Assembly (NCBI RefSeq): GCF_042693015.1
Contig: NZ_CP170544.1
Location: forward strand, 186,001-250,000
Reading direction: 5' to 3'
Length of the DNA stretch: 64,000 nt
DNA from: Sphingomonas_E sp042693015
Lineage (GTDB): Bacteria > Pseudomonadota > Alphaproteobacteria > Sphingomonadales > Sphingomonadaceae
A program made the position numbers and the translations under genes. Shown one piece after another: positions 53,518-62,276 of the stretch (position 1 is the first letter of the stretch; each line of letters begins with the position of its first letter). The notes beneath the pieces are model-generated. The model did not search any database. It was given only the letters and a program-made list of their open reading frames with translations, and was not told where the DNA came from.

Positions 53518-54414
53518 TTACAGATCCTTATACTGGTTGACGATCTCGTTCACCGTGCGGCGGATGTCGTTCCGGCGATAACCGAGCGTCGCGGTTTCAG
53601 CGGCATCGGGCTCGTAGAACAGATCATTGCCACGGCCGGCGAAGATCGCTGCGTCGGGGAGCATCGGATGCTCCTGATCCAGCACCGGCGGAACGTCGCG
53701 GCCGGCGGCCTGGAAGAAGAAGCCGAAATAATCCTGGTAGGACAGATTCTCGTCGCCGACGAGATAGGCTTTGCCGCCCTCGCCACGCTCGATCGCGCCT
53801 TCGACGGCTTCGGCGAGCGACTGGGTCGAGATGAAATTGACGCCACCGCCCGGCGCACCTTCCGGCATGGGGGCGAACTTGCCCTGCGCGTACTGCGTGT
53901 AGGCGACGAACATCGGCACGATCAGCCCGGGCACGGTGCCGACCACGAAGGGGGCGTTGACGCTGATCGCCTTGAAGCCGGGGCCGTTGAGCGCGCGGAT
54001 GCCTTCGCAGCTATCCTTGCGCGATTCGACATAGCGGTTGCCGGCGACGAGATGGGGGGCCGCCTGCGGGTAGAAGCTGCCGACATTGATGGCGACCTTC
54101 ACGCCCGCATCCTTGGCAAGCTGGAAGAAGCGCGGCACTGCGACCGAGTTCACCTTCTTCCAATAGGTCTCGTTATCTTCGCCCTCGGGAATATGGCGGA
54201 CGTCCTGGCCGGCGCAGAAGACCAGCGCATCGAACCCGGCCGGAAAGCTGGTGTCGTTGATGTAATCGACCTTGATGAAGGGCAGATCGCCGAGCGGCGT
54301 GTTGGGCGTCGGCGGAGTGCGGCCGGCGATCGTGACATCATGGCCCTTGGACTTGAGGTGGACCGCGGCGTGGCCGCCGATCATGCCGGCGCCGCCGACA
54401 ACGAGGATTTTCAT
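53518..54414 (-). CDS. NAD(P)-dependent epimerase/dehydratase-type protein
   Basis: Extended or atypical SDR, 298 residues. It begins MKILVVGGAGMIGGHAAVHL (GxxGxxG) and AGRTPPTP after the second strand. NVGSFYPQ, where Ser would be expected, and NRYVESRKDSCEGI, with Tyr and Lys spaced as YxxxRK rather than YxxxK, make the catalytic centre unusual. The C-terminal substrate domain ends IVNQYKDL. It may reduce or isomerise a ketone or enol. It sits between two SDR genes, 3 bp and 27 bp away, in the HxlR-facing operon. Confidence 0.85.
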   Translation of the reverse strand: MKILVVGGAGMIGGHAAVHLKSKGHDVTIAGRTPPTPNTPLGDLPFIKVDYINDTSFPAGFDALVFCAGQDVRHIPEGEDNETYWKKVNSVAVPRFFQLAKDAGVKVAINVGSFYPQAAPHLVAGNRYVESRKDSCEGIRALNGPGFKAISVNAPFVVGTVPGLIVPMFVAYTQYAQGKFAPMPEGAPGGGVNFISTQSLAEAVEGAIERGEGGKAYLVGDENLSYQDYFGFFFQAAGRDVPPVLDQEHPMLPDAAIFAGRGNDLFYEPDAAETATLGYRRNDIRRTVNEIVNQYKDL

Positions 54415-54441
54415 ATACTTGCTCCGATTTCTAAGGTTGGA

Positions 54442-55269
54442 TCAGAAGATGAGGCCGTCGGTGGGGATCACCGGCACGTTGGTCCACTTGCCCTCGGCGG
54501 TGCGATACCAGCCCGATGCGGCGAGCGCGCCGCCATCGATATTGAGCGCGGTGCCCGTCATCCACGACGCCAGCGGGCTGGCGAGGAACAGAATGCCGCC
54601 CGCCATGTCCTCCGGCGTGCCGAAGCGGCCGAGCGGGATCCACTGCTTGATCGAGTCCTTATACTCCGGCTTGATATACTGGCTGATCGCGACCTGCGGC
54701 GTATCGGTGGTTTCCGGCGCGATCAGGTTCACGCGGATGCCTTCGGGCGCGAGATCGAGCGCGAGGCTCTTGGTGAAGCCGGTGACGCCAGTCTTGAACG
54801 CCGAATAGACGCTGTTGAACGGGATGCCGCGGAAACCTTCGATCGAGGACACGCTGATGATGCTGCCGCCGGCCCCACGCTTGCGGATCAGCGGGATCAT
54901 CGCGCGGGTGACCGAGAAGATCTGCCGCATGTTGGTGGCGTAGAGGCGCTCGATATCCTCGTCGGTATGATCCTCGAAGCGCTTCACGATCATCAGGAAG
55001 TCGCCGACATTGTTGACCAGCACGTCGAGCCCGCCGAAGCGATCCGCGACCGTCTTTGCCAGCGCATCGACATCGGTCTGGACGGTGACGTCGCCCTCGA
55101 CGACGACATGGCCGTCACCCAGGGCGGCGCGGACGTCGGCAGCACGGGCGGCGTCCTTCTCGATGGTGACGACGGTGGCGCCGGCCTTGGCGAAGGCTTC
55201 GCACGTCGCGCGGCCGATGCCGACGCCGCCGCCGGTGACGAGCGCGATCTTTCCCGCAAAGTCGATCAA
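54442..55269 (-). CDS. SDR-family oxidoreductase, first gene of the HxlR-facing operon
   Basis: Classical SDR, 275 residues. Cofactor motif ALVTGGGVGIGRATCEAFA with acidic TIEKDAARA after strand 2 (NAD preference likely); NNVGDF replaces NNAG; Ser in IISVSSIEGFRG, and Tyr/Lys in SVYSAFKTGVTGFTKSL. A C-terminal extension after NIDGGALAASGW (about 25 residues) is longer than usual. It is the first gene after the divergent promoter region, followed by two more reductases, a CoA-transferase and a hydrolase on the same strand. The likely substrate is a cyclic or secondary alcohol, but that is inference. Confidence 0.9.
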   Translation of the reverse strand: MIDFAGKIALVTGGGVGIGRATCEAFAKAGATVVTIEKDAARAADVRAALGDGHVVVEGDVTVQTDVDALAKTVADRFGGLDVLVNNVGDFLMIVKRFEDHTDEDIERLYATNMRQIFSVTRAMIPLIRKRGAGGSIISVSSIEGFRGIPFNSVYSAFKTGVTGFTKSLALDLAPEGIRVNLIAPETTDTPQVAISQYIKPEYKDSIKQWIPLGRFGTPEDMAGGILFLASPLASWMTGTALNIDGGALAASGWYRTAEGKWTNVPVIPTDGLIF

Positions 55270-55289
55270 AATGACTCTCCTGATAGGAT

Positions 55290-55327
55290 GGTTCGTATTT
55301 TTGTGGAGGCTATGCTACGCACGAACC
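55290..55327. promoter_or_regulatory. Inverted repeat in SDR/HxlR promoter region
   Basis: GGTTCGT (55290-55296) and ACGAACC (55321-55327) are perfect inverted arms 24 bp apart, 21-58 bp upstream of the SDR start. It may be an operator for the minus-strand operon. Confidence 0.4.
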
Positions 55328-55357
55328 GACGGCAACTAGGCACCTTCGGGGGTGATA

Positions 55358-55373
55358 GTTACTTTTTGGAAAC
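55358..55373. promoter_or_regulatory. Candidate HxlR-type operator
   Basis: GTTAC-TTTTTG-GAAAC is a near-symmetric 16-bp site, ending 18 bp before the HxlR gene start. The AT-rich spacer and spacing suit a DUF24/HxlR dimer and suggest autoregulation. Confidence 0.45.
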
Positions 55374-55391
55374 CTAGGATCGGATGAGGCC

Positions 55392-55748
55392 ATGCAGGAC
55401 GATTACCCCGCGCTGACGCTGGAGGTCATGGACCTGGTTGGCGACAAATGGACGCTGCTGCTGGTCTATACGCTGGGGGATGGGCCGCTGCGCTTCTCCG
55501 AACTGCGCCGCCGCGCCATGCCGATCAGCCAGAAGATGCTAACCCAGACGCTGCGCGGGCTGGAGCGCCATGGCATGGTCGACCGCGCGGTGCTGCCGAC
55601 CGCGCCGCCGCAGGTGGAATATGCGCTGACCGATCTGGGGCGCACCTTCCTCTCGGCCGCGAGCGTGATCTGCCAATGGACCAAGGACAATCTGGCGGAA
55701 TTGCAGGAAGCGCGGTCGCGGTTCGACGCGGAGCGGTTGGCGGCTTGA
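55392..55748 (+). CDS. HxlR-family (DUF24) transcriptional regulator
   Basis: 118-residue winged-helix dimeric regulator. LEVMDLVGDKWTLLLVYTLGDGPLRFSELRRRAMPISQKMLTQTLR, read in pieces, is the classic HxlR core: VGDKWT, RFSELRR, ISQKMLTQTL and GLERHGMV. No Cys is present, so thiol-based sensing as in YodB or QorR is unlikely, and a small-molecule ligand is more probable. It is transcribed divergently from the SDR operon, 122 bp apart, with candidate operators between. It most likely controls that catabolic cluster. Confidence 0.93.
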   Translation: MQDDYPALTLEVMDLVGDKWTLLLVYTLGDGPLRFSELRRRAMPISQKMLTQTLRGLERHGMVDRAVLPTAPPQVEYALTDLGRTFLSAASVICQWTKDNLAELQEARSRFDAERLAA

Positions 55749-55789
55749 GCGCCGAACCGGCCGCGCGATTCGAGTATTCGTAAAAGGGG

Positions 55790-56812
55790 CTATTTGAAGG
55801 TGTAGACCAGGGTGGCGCGGGTCTGCGTATCGACGTCCGCCCGGTTGACCGGAGCATTGCCTTCATACTGGACGTTATAAGTGATGCGGGCGCTGATCGG
55901 CCCCAGCACCTTGGTGTCGAGTGCGATCGACGTGCTGGCGTTGGTCGCGCCCTTTTCCAGATAGAAGGTCGCATCCTGGATCAGGTTGGCGGTCGGCGCG
56001 ATCTTCCAGCGCAGCGTCTGCGAAAGGCGCCCGGCGACCGAGGTTGCATCCTCCTGGTCGGTGAAATCGGTGTAGCGGACGGCCGGGCCGCCTTCGAGAT
56101 CGACCTTGAAACGGGGGCCGGTGAACAGCGTGTAGCCGATACCGCCGCCGCCGGTGAAACGGTTGTCATAGCCGAGGAAGCGATCATGCTCGTAACCGGC
56201 GATGCCGTAGATGTAGAAGCGGTCGTCCACCTTGAAGTTCGGCTGGTAGTTGGCAACGATCCGTTCCTTGGAAAGCTCGTTATCGTCTTCCTGCAGATCG
56301 AGCCGCAGATCGAAGCGGTGGCGCACGCGCAGGCCTTCGCGCTCGCCCTTGGCGGCGGCGAAGATGCCGGCATTGTCGGAATTGCCGGTCGACCGGTAGG
56401 CGCCGAATTCCAGCGTGCCGCTCCAATAATCGAAGAAACCGGCGGCCGCGATCGCCTCCTCCTTCTTGCGCTGGGCTAAGGCTCGTTTTTCGGCGATGTC
56501 GGCGTCATAGCCGTCCTTGAGAGCCTGCGCCTGACGCGAAGCCCAGGGGGCGGCCTGCCTGGCGAGCTTCGTCACCGTCGCCACGGCCTGCTGGTCGCCG
56601 CTGGCGATCGCCGCGTCGAGCATCGCGCGTACCGCCGGCGGAAGCTCGGTGGGGGGCGGCGGTTCGATCCGCGGCATCGGCAGCGGGCGTGGCGGGGGCG
56701 GCGCGATATAGATGATCGGCGCCAGCTCGGCCTCTATTACGGCGAGCGACGTATCGTCGGGTGGAACCTCGACAGCTTGACTCGCCAACAGGGCGAGGGA
56801 GAGGAGGGGCAT
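55790..56812 (-). CDS. DUF481 outer-membrane beta-barrel protein
   Basis: 340 residues. A short signal peptide MPLLSLALLASQAVE precedes a Pro-rich region (IAPPPPRPLPMPRIEPPPP) and a short helical, Ala/Lys-rich stretch up to about residue 125. From about 128 (YWSGTLEFGAYRSTGNSDN) alternating beta-strands form the DUF481 barrel (FDLRLDLQEDD, GYEHDRFLGYDNRFTGGGGIGY). The last strand TRATLVYTFK has the terminal aromatic-x pattern typical of barrels. These proteins are salt- or envelope-stress-linked in other bacteria, but the role is unproven. It converges with the HxlR gene. Confidence 0.85.
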   Translation of the reverse strand: MPLLSLALLASQAVEVPPDDTSLAVIEAELAPIIYIAPPPPRPLPMPRIEPPPPTELPPAVRAMLDAAIASGDQQAVATVTKLARQAAPWASRQAQALKDGYDADIAEKRALAQRKKEEAIAAAGFFDYWSGTLEFGAYRSTGNSDNAGIFAAAKGEREGLRVRHRFDLRLDLQEDDNELSKERIVANYQPNFKVDDRFYIYGIAGYEHDRFLGYDNRFTGGGGIGYTLFTGPRFKVDLEGGPAVRYTDFTDQEDATSVAGRLSQTLRWKIAPTANLIQDATFYLEKGATNASTSIALDTKVLGPISARITYNVQYEGNAPVNRADVDTQTRATLVYTFK

Positions 56813-56850
56813 GACGATCCTTCGGTCCGGCCAAAAAACGCAACGAAAAC

Positions 56851-57324
56851 TCAGAGATAATCGGCAAATTCTTGCAGCACATCCTCATATAGCTTGCGTT
56901 TGAAGGGCACGATCAGCCGTGGGAGATCGGCGGGCTCGGCCCATTTCCAGCCGCGGAATTCCGGTTCGGGCGTGTCGATGTTCACGTCGCTGTCCTGCCC
57001 GGTGAAGCGGCACAGGAACCAGTGCTGGCGCTGGCCGCGATATTTGCCCTTCCACACCTTGCCGACCAGTTCGTCGGGCAGATCGTAGAACAGGGGCTGA
57101 CGCGCGCGTGCGATCACCTCGACCAGTTCGGGCTTGATGCCGGTTTCCTCCTCCAACTCGCGGAGCATCCCGGCCTCAGGGTCTTCGCCCTTGTCCAGCC
57201 CGCCCTGGGGCATCTGCCAGGCTTCGGCGACATTATCGATGCGCAGCGCCACGAACACCTTGTTGTCGGCATTGAGCAGCATCACCGCCGCGGCGTCGCG
57301 ATAGGGGAGGGTGTCCTTGGTCAT
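56851..57324 (-). CDS. rppH: RNA pyrophosphohydrolase
   Basis: Nudix enzyme that removes pyrophosphate from the 5' end of transcripts and starts RNase E-type decay (157 residues). The start at 57324 (MTKDTLPYRDAAAVMLLN) overlaps the upstream esterase stop by ATGA. The Nudix box lies at 41-63: GGLDKGEDPEAGMLRELEEE, then TGI. WQMPQGG before it and QRQHWFLCRFTG after it match RppH/IalA proteins rather than Ap4A hydrolases of other groups. It is coupled to the esterase, although the functions look unrelated. Confidence 0.94.
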   Translation of the reverse strand: MTKDTLPYRDAAAVMLLNADNKVFVALRIDNVAEAWQMPQGGLDKGEDPEAGMLRELEEETGIKPELVEVIARARQPLFYDLPDELVGKVWKGKYRGQRQHWFLCRFTGQDSDVNIDTPEPEFRGWKWAEPADLPRLIVPFKRKLYEDVLQEFADYL

Positions 57325-58295
57325 TCTGCGGCCTCCATCATCACGCGATTGGCTTCCGCCTCGACGATAATCGCCTTCAGCGCGGCAAGGCAGCCCGCAA
57401 GATCGCCTTCGGACGAGGGGATCGCATTGCGCATGTTGAGGAAGCCATGAACATTGCCCACCGCCTCGCGATAGGTGGTGGGCACGCCGGCGCGGACGAG
57501 TGCGGCGGCATAAGCGCGGCCCGCATCGCGCAGCGGATCGAGGCTGGCGGTCACGACCAGTGTCGGCGGCGTGCCGGCATGGTTGGCCTTGAGCGGCGAG
57601 GCGCGCCAATGATCATAATCTGCGGCATAGCTGGTGTGGAACCAGTTCATCGCGCCTTCTTCCAGGAAATAGCCGTTCATAAATTCGCGATAGGAGCGAT
57701 AGGTGCCGGTGGGATCGGGCGCCGGATAGATCGGCCATTGCGCCAGCACCGGCAAGGCAGCGGGATCGTCGCGGAGCGCGAGCGTCGTGACGATGGTGAG
57801 CGTGCCGCCGGCGCTGTCCCCGGCCAGCACGAGGCCGGTGGCGACCCGGCCGATTTCGGCGGGATTGGTGGCGATCCAGCGGGCGGCCGCTTCGCAATCG
57901 TCGGGCGCGGCCGGCCAGATATTCTCGGGCGCCAGCCGATAATCGACGGCGATGACGGGCATGTCGAGCACGCGCGCGATTTCGGCGCAGAGCGGTTCAT
58001 GGCTGTCGAGATCGCCGAGCACGAAGCCGCCGCCGTGGAAATAGACGAGCAGCGGACCCGGCGCGCGGGCATCACGCGCATCGTAAAGGCGGGCGGGGAT
58101 CGCGCCCGCGGGGCCGGGGATCGAGAGATCGCGGATCACCGCCAGATCGCCCACCGGCACATCGAGGAGATCGCGGCCGGCGCGCATCATCTGGCGGGCG
58201 ACGGCGGGCTCCACCTCATGCAGTTTCGGGCCGGGCACCGCGGCAAGATTGTCGAGCAGCGCCTGGACATCGGGGCGGATGAAGGGCTTGGACAT
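57321..58295 (-). CDS. HSL-family alpha/beta hydrolase (esterase)
   Basis: 324-residue carboxylesterase of the hormone-sensitive-lipase family (family IV). The oxyanion motif HGGG is at 87-90 (VYFHGGGFVLGD), nucleophile Ser161 in LAGDSAGGTLT, acid Asp in TASLDPLRDAG and base His in GNVHGFLNM. The start at 58295 (MSKPFIRPDV) follows GGAGAC. There is no signal peptide, so it is cytoplasmic, acting on short acyl esters. It is divergent from the HDAC-like gene across 69 bp and coupled to rppH by ATGA. Confidence 0.92.
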   Translation of the reverse strand: MSKPFIRPDVQALLDNLAAVPGPKLHEVEPAVARQMMRAGRDLLDVPVGDLAVIRDLSIPGPAGAIPARLYDARDARAPGPLLVYFHGGGFVLGDLDSHEPLCAEIARVLDMPVIAVDYRLAPENIWPAAPDDCEAAARWIATNPAEIGRVATGLVLAGDSAGGTLTIVTTLALRDDPAALPVLAQWPIYPAPDPTGTYRSYREFMNGYFLEEGAMNWFHTSYAADYDHWRASPLKANHAGTPPTLVVTASLDPLRDAGRAYAAALVRAGVPTTYREAVGNVHGFLNMRNAIPSSEGDLAGCLAALKAIIVEAEANRVMMEAAE

Positions 58296-58364
58296 GCGCG
58301 ATCTGTCTCCTGGCGGCGTCGCCCCCTGATAGCCTCGTGGCTGGCGAAGTCGAGCCAATCGCCT

Positions 58365-59291
58365 ATGTTTACGCCCAACATGCTCCATGTCGTGCATCAT
58401 CCCGGCTATGTCGCACCTGCCGCGCCCGGCAGTCGTTTCGCCTTCGACAAATATGGGCTGATGATGGCGGCGCTGCGGGAAAGCGGGGTGCCTTTCACCC
58501 TACACGAGCCCGCGATCATGCCGGCCGAATGGATCGGCGCCGTGCATGATCCGGCCTATGTGGAGGAGGTGGTGACGGCCGCCGTGCCCCCGCAGAAGGA
58601 AAGGCGCATTGGCTTTCCGATCACGCCCCATGTGGCGCTGAGGGCGCAGCTTGCGCCGGGCGGCACATGGCTCGCGGCGAAGCTGGCGCTGGACCATGGC
58701 TATGCCGCCAACAGCGCGGGCGGGAGCCATCATGCGCTCAGCGATACGGGCGCGGGCTATTGCGTGTTCAACGATCTCGCCATCGCCGCGAACCGGCTGA
58801 TTGCGGAGGGCGACGCACACCGGGTGATGATCGTCGACCTCGATGTCCATCAGGGCGACGGCACCGCGGCGCTGCTGGCCGGGCGCGAGGATGTGTTCAC
58901 GCTTTCGATCCACGCCGAGAAGAATTTCCCGACGCGCAAGGCGCGATCTTCGCTCGACATCGGCCTGCCCGACGGGACCGGCGACGCGGCGTATATGGAT
59001 GTGCTGCAGGCCCATCTTGGCGGCGCTTTCGATAGATTTCGTCCCGATCTGGTCCTTTACCAGGCGGGTGTTGATCCCCACATTGCAGACAGGCTGGGCC
59101 GACTTGCGTTGAGCGATGAAGGCCTTGCTGCGCGGGACGCCTGCGTCATGGATGCAGCACGATCGCGGGGGGTGCCGCTGGCAAGCGTGCTTGGCGGCGG
59201 CTATGGGGAGGATCGGATGGAGGTGGCGCGCCGCCACGTTCGTTCTATGATAGCGCTGGCAGAAGCCGCCAAGCCCGTCGTGGCGGCCTGA
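58365..59291 (+). CDS. Histone-deacetylase-like amidohydrolase
   Basis: 308-residue arginase/deacetylase-fold enzyme of the bacterial HDAC (class IV/AcuC-like) group. The paired active-site His are 122-123 (GGSHHALSDTG), zinc ligands are Asp160 and His162 (VDLDVHQGDG) and Asp237 (YQAGVDPHIADR); the Tyr-like gating region is GGGYGED near 284. Such enzymes remove acetyl groups from small amines, polyamines or proteins such as acetyl-CoA synthetase. The start at 58365 is chosen because the frame before it is antisense to the esterase gene. The target is unknown. Confidence 0.92.
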   Translation: MFTPNMLHVVHHPGYVAPAAPGSRFAFDKYGLMMAALRESGVPFTLHEPAIMPAEWIGAVHDPAYVEEVVTAAVPPQKERRIGFPITPHVALRAQLAPGGTWLAAKLALDHGYAANSAGGSHHALSDTGAGYCVFNDLAIAANRLIAEGDAHRVMIVDLDVHQGDGTAALLAGREDVFTLSIHAEKNFPTRKARSSLDIGLPDGTGDAAYMDVLQAHLGGAFDRFRPDLVLYQAGVDPHIADRLGRLALSDEGLAARDACVMDAARSRGVPLASVLGGGYGEDRMEVARRHVRSMIALAEAAKPVVAA

Positions 59292-59365
59292 GACATTTTC
59301 TTCTTTGAGGCCCCGAAGGGCGGGGGCTAGGGAAGCCGGCAAGAAGAACCGAGGTATCCAGGGTT

Positions 59366-61240
59366 ATGGCGACAGCCGTTCACGAACTTACTCCCAAGGA
59401 AGCCGCAGCGAATCCGCCGGCGGAAGCAGTCGTCGTGCGCTTTGCGGGCGACAGCGGCGACGGCATGCAGCTGACCGGCGGCCAGTTCACGCTTTCCACC
59501 GCACTGGCGGGCAATGATCTCGCCACCTTCCCCGATTTTCCTGCCGAAATCCGCGCACCGCAGGGCACGCTGTTCGGCGTGTCGGCGTTCCAGATCAATT
59601 TCGGGTCGACCGCGATCGAAACCGCGGGCGACCAGCCAGACGTGCTGATCGCGATGAACCCGGCCGCGCTAAAGACCAATGTCGGCGCGCTTAAGGCCGG
59701 CGGCCTGATCATCGCCGACGAGGGCGAGTTCGGCGCGCGCAACCTCGCCAAGGCCGGCTATGACGTGTCGCCGCTGGCCGACGATAGCCTCGCCAAGTGG
59801 CAGGTGCTGAGCTTCAACATCTCGCAGCTGACCATGGATGCCGTGAAGCCGTTCGGCCTCGGCAACAAGGAAGCGCTGCGTTGCAAGAATATGTGGACGC
59901 TGGGGCTGGCGCTCTGGATGTTCGATCGCGACCGCGAGCCGCTGATCCAGTGGCTGAAGGACAAGTTCGCGAAGGCGCCGACGCTGGCCGAGGCGAACAT
60001 TGCCGCGCTCAACGCCGGCCATGCCTTCGGTGAGACCGCGGAAATCTCCGGCCCGCTGAAGCAGCATCATATCGCCGCGGCGCCCGCGGAGCCGGGCCTC
60101 TACCGGACGATCACCGGTGCGGAATCGATCTCGCTCGGTCTCGTCGCCGGCGCGCAGCTTGCCGAGACCAAGATGTTCTTCGGCGGCTATCCGATCACCC
60201 CGGCTTCGGCGATCCTGCATCATTTGTCGCGCCTGAAGGAATTCGGCGTCACGACCTTCCAGGCGGAGGACGAGATCGCCGCGATCGCCAGCGCGATCGG
60301 CGCATCCTATGCCGGCCAGCTCGGCGTCACCTCCTCGTCCGGCCCGGGTATCGCGCTCAAGGGCGAGGCGATCGGCCTTGCGATCATGACCGAACTGCCG
60401 CTGGTCGTCGTCAACTCGCAGCGTGGCGGCCCTTCGACCGGCCTGCCGACCAAGACCGAGCAGTCGGATCTCTATCAGGCGGTCTATGGCCGCAACGGCG
60501 ACGCGCCGATGCCGGTGATCGCCGCCCGCTCGCCCGCCGATGCGTTCGATTGCGCGATCGAGGCGGTGCGGATCGCCACCCAGTTCATGACGCCCGTCAT
60601 GCTGCTGACCGACGGCTATATCGCCAACGCGGCCGAGCCGTGGAAGGTGCCGGACGTGAGCAGCTACGAGCCGTTCCCGGTCCAGTATCTGGAGAGCGTG
60701 CCCGAAGGCGGATTCCTGCCTTATGCCCGCAACGACAAGCTGGCGCGGCCGTGGGTGAAGCCCGGCACGCCCGGCCTGATCCACCGCATCGGCGGCATCG
60801 AGAAGCAGGTCGATACCGGCCACATCAACTATGAAGCCGCCAACCACCAGGCGATGACCGATCTGCGTCAGGCCAAGGTGGATCGCATCGCCGATCACAT
60901 CCCCGACCAGGAAGTCACGCTGGGCGAGGCGGGCGGCAAGCTGGTGCTCGTCGGCTGGGGATCGACCTTTGGGCCGATCCACCAGGCGGTGCGCCGCGCC
61001 CGCACCAGGGGCCTGGACGTGAGCCACGTCCATATCCGCCACATCTGGCCGCTGCCGCGGAATCTGGGTGAACTGTTGAAGGGCTATGACAAGGTGATCG
61101 TGCCCGAGATGAACACCGGCCAGCTCAAGACGGTGCTGCGCGATCAATATCTGGTCGACGCCAGGCCGCTCAACAAGGTGTCCGGCCAGCCCTTCCGCAT
61201 CGCCGAGATCGAAGCCGCTATCGAGAGTGCGCTCGCATGA
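59366..61240 (+). CDS. korA: 2-oxoacid:acceptor oxidoreductase, alpha subunit (gamma-alpha fusion)
   Basis: 624-residue large subunit of a two-subunit 2-oxoglutarate (or related 2-oxoacid):ferredoxin oxidoreductase. The N-terminal gamma-type domain (about 20-190) starts VVRFAGDSGDGMQLTGGQF. The alpha domain begins GAESISLGLVAGAQLAETKMFFGGYPITPAS, with the conserved YPITPAS motif; QAEDEIAAIASAIGASYAG and TSSSGPG are active-site parts. It is coupled to korB by an ATGA overlap. No ferredoxin-type cluster motifs occur. The likely reaction is oxidative decarboxylation of 2-oxoglutarate with reduction of ferredoxin; the substrate is inferred from the family. Confidence 0.93.
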   Translation: MATAVHELTPKEAAANPPAEAVVVRFAGDSGDGMQLTGGQFTLSTALAGNDLATFPDFPAEIRAPQGTLFGVSAFQINFGSTAIETAGDQPDVLIAMNPAALKTNVGALKAGGLIIADEGEFGARNLAKAGYDVSPLADDSLAKWQVLSFNISQLTMDAVKPFGLGNKEALRCKNMWTLGLALWMFDRDREPLIQWLKDKFAKAPTLAEANIAALNAGHAFGETAEISGPLKQHHIAAAPAEPGLYRTITGAESISLGLVAGAQLAETKMFFGGYPITPASAILHHLSRLKEFGVTTFQAEDEIAAIASAIGASYAGQLGVTSSSGPGIALKGEAIGLAIMTELPLVVVNSQRGGPSTGLPTKTEQSDLYQAVYGRNGDAPMPVIAARSPADAFDCAIEAVRIATQFMTPVMLLTDGYIANAAEPWKVPDVSSYEPFPVQYLESVPEGGFLPYARNDKLARPWVKPGTPGLIHRIGGIEKQVDTGHINYEAANHQAMTDLRQAKVDRIADHIPDQEVTLGEAGGKLVLVGWGSTFGPIHQAVRRARTRGLDVSHVHIRHIWPLPRNLGELLKGYDKVIVPEMNTGQLKTVLRDQYLVDARPLNKVSGQPFRIAEIEAAIESALA

Positions 61241-62271
61241 ATGAGATGACGTCCATCACCACCACGCCCAAGGATTGGGAAACCGACCAGGAGGTGCGCT
61301 GGTGCCCCGGTTGCGGCGACTATGCGATCCTGAAGGCGGTGCAGCGGACCATGCCGGAACTGGGCGTGCGGCCGGAGAACACCGTGTTCGTGTCGGGCAT
61401 CGGCTGCTCGTCGCGCTTCCCCTACTACATGGAAACCTACGGCTTCCACACCATCCACGGCCGCGCGCCGGCGGTGGCGACAGGGGTGAAGCTCGCCAAT
61501 CCCGAACTCGACGTGTGGATCATCACTGGCGACGGCGACGCGTTGTCGATCGGCGGCAACCACACGATGCACCTGCTGCGCCGCAATCTCGATTGCCAGG
61601 TGCTCTTGTTCAACAACGAGATCTACGGGCTGACCAAGGGGCAATATTCGCCCACGTCGCGCGTCGGCACGCGGTCTCCGTCGACGCCGTTCGGGTCGGT
61701 CGATCGCCCGGCTTCCCCGTGCAGCTTCGCGCTGGGATCGGGCGCGCGCTTCGTTGCCCGCGCGATCGACACGCACAAGAATCTGCCGGCGGTGCTGAAG
61801 GCGGCGCACGCCCACAAGGGCGCGAGCTTCGTCGAAATTTACCAGAACTGCATCGTCTATAATGACGACGTGTTCGCTTCCTTCACCGAGAAGAAGGCCG
61901 CGCCCGACAACCAGATCTGGGTGGAAAATGGCCAGCCGGTGCTGTTCGCGGGCGGCACCAAGGGCCTGTCGATGGATTGCGCGGCGCTGCGCCTCCACAT
62001 CGTCGACGTCGTCGATGGCGATTGGCAGGCGGCGGGCGTGATCGTCCATGACCAGACCAACCATGGCCTGGCGCAGATGTTGATCGACTTCGCCCCAGGC
62101 GAGGGCGGCCCGGTCGTGCTCGGCGTGATCTACAACCATCCGCGCCCGACCTTCGACCGCGCGGTGGTCGAGCAGAATGCGGCTGCCGCGGCGGGCAAGA
62201 AGCCCGATCTGCAGAAGCTGATCTCCAAGGGCCAGACCTGGCAGGTGGAAAAGCAGCCGCACACGATGTGA
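61237..62271 (+). CDS. korB: 2-oxoacid:acceptor oxidoreductase, beta subunit
   Basis: 344-residue thiamine-diphosphate-binding subunit. WCPGCGDYAILKAV gives the conserved CxxC, part of the [4Fe-4S] site with other Cys (SGIGCSSRFPYYMETYG). The TPP/Mg motif is ITGDGDALSIGGNHTMHLLRR and LFNNEIYGLTKGQ. It forms the catalytic centre with KorA. The C-terminal region ending QTWQVEKQPHTM is usual. The start ATG overlaps the korA stop. A 12-bp GC hairpin follows 5 nt after the stop codon. Confidence 0.95.
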   Translation: MNEMTSITTTPKDWETDQEVRWCPGCGDYAILKAVQRTMPELGVRPENTVFVSGIGCSSRFPYYMETYGFHTIHGRAPAVATGVKLANPELDVWIITGDGDALSIGGNHTMHLLRRNLDCQVLLFNNEIYGLTKGQYSPTSRVGTRSPSTPFGSVDRPASPCSFALGSGARFVARAIDTHKNLPAVLKAAHAHKGASFVEIYQNCIVYNDDVFASFTEKKAAPDNQIWVENGQPVLFAGGTKGLSMDCAALRLHIVDVVDGDWQAAGVIVHDQTNHGLAQMLIDFAPGEGGPVVLGVIYNHPRPTFDRAVVEQNAAAAAGKKPDLQKLISKGQTWQVEKQPHTM

Positions 62272-62276
62272 CGGCG

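Noticed and set aside
57447..58364. Large N-terminal domain on the HDAC-like protein
   Set aside because: That portion is exactly antisense to the esterase gene and the domain is complete without it.
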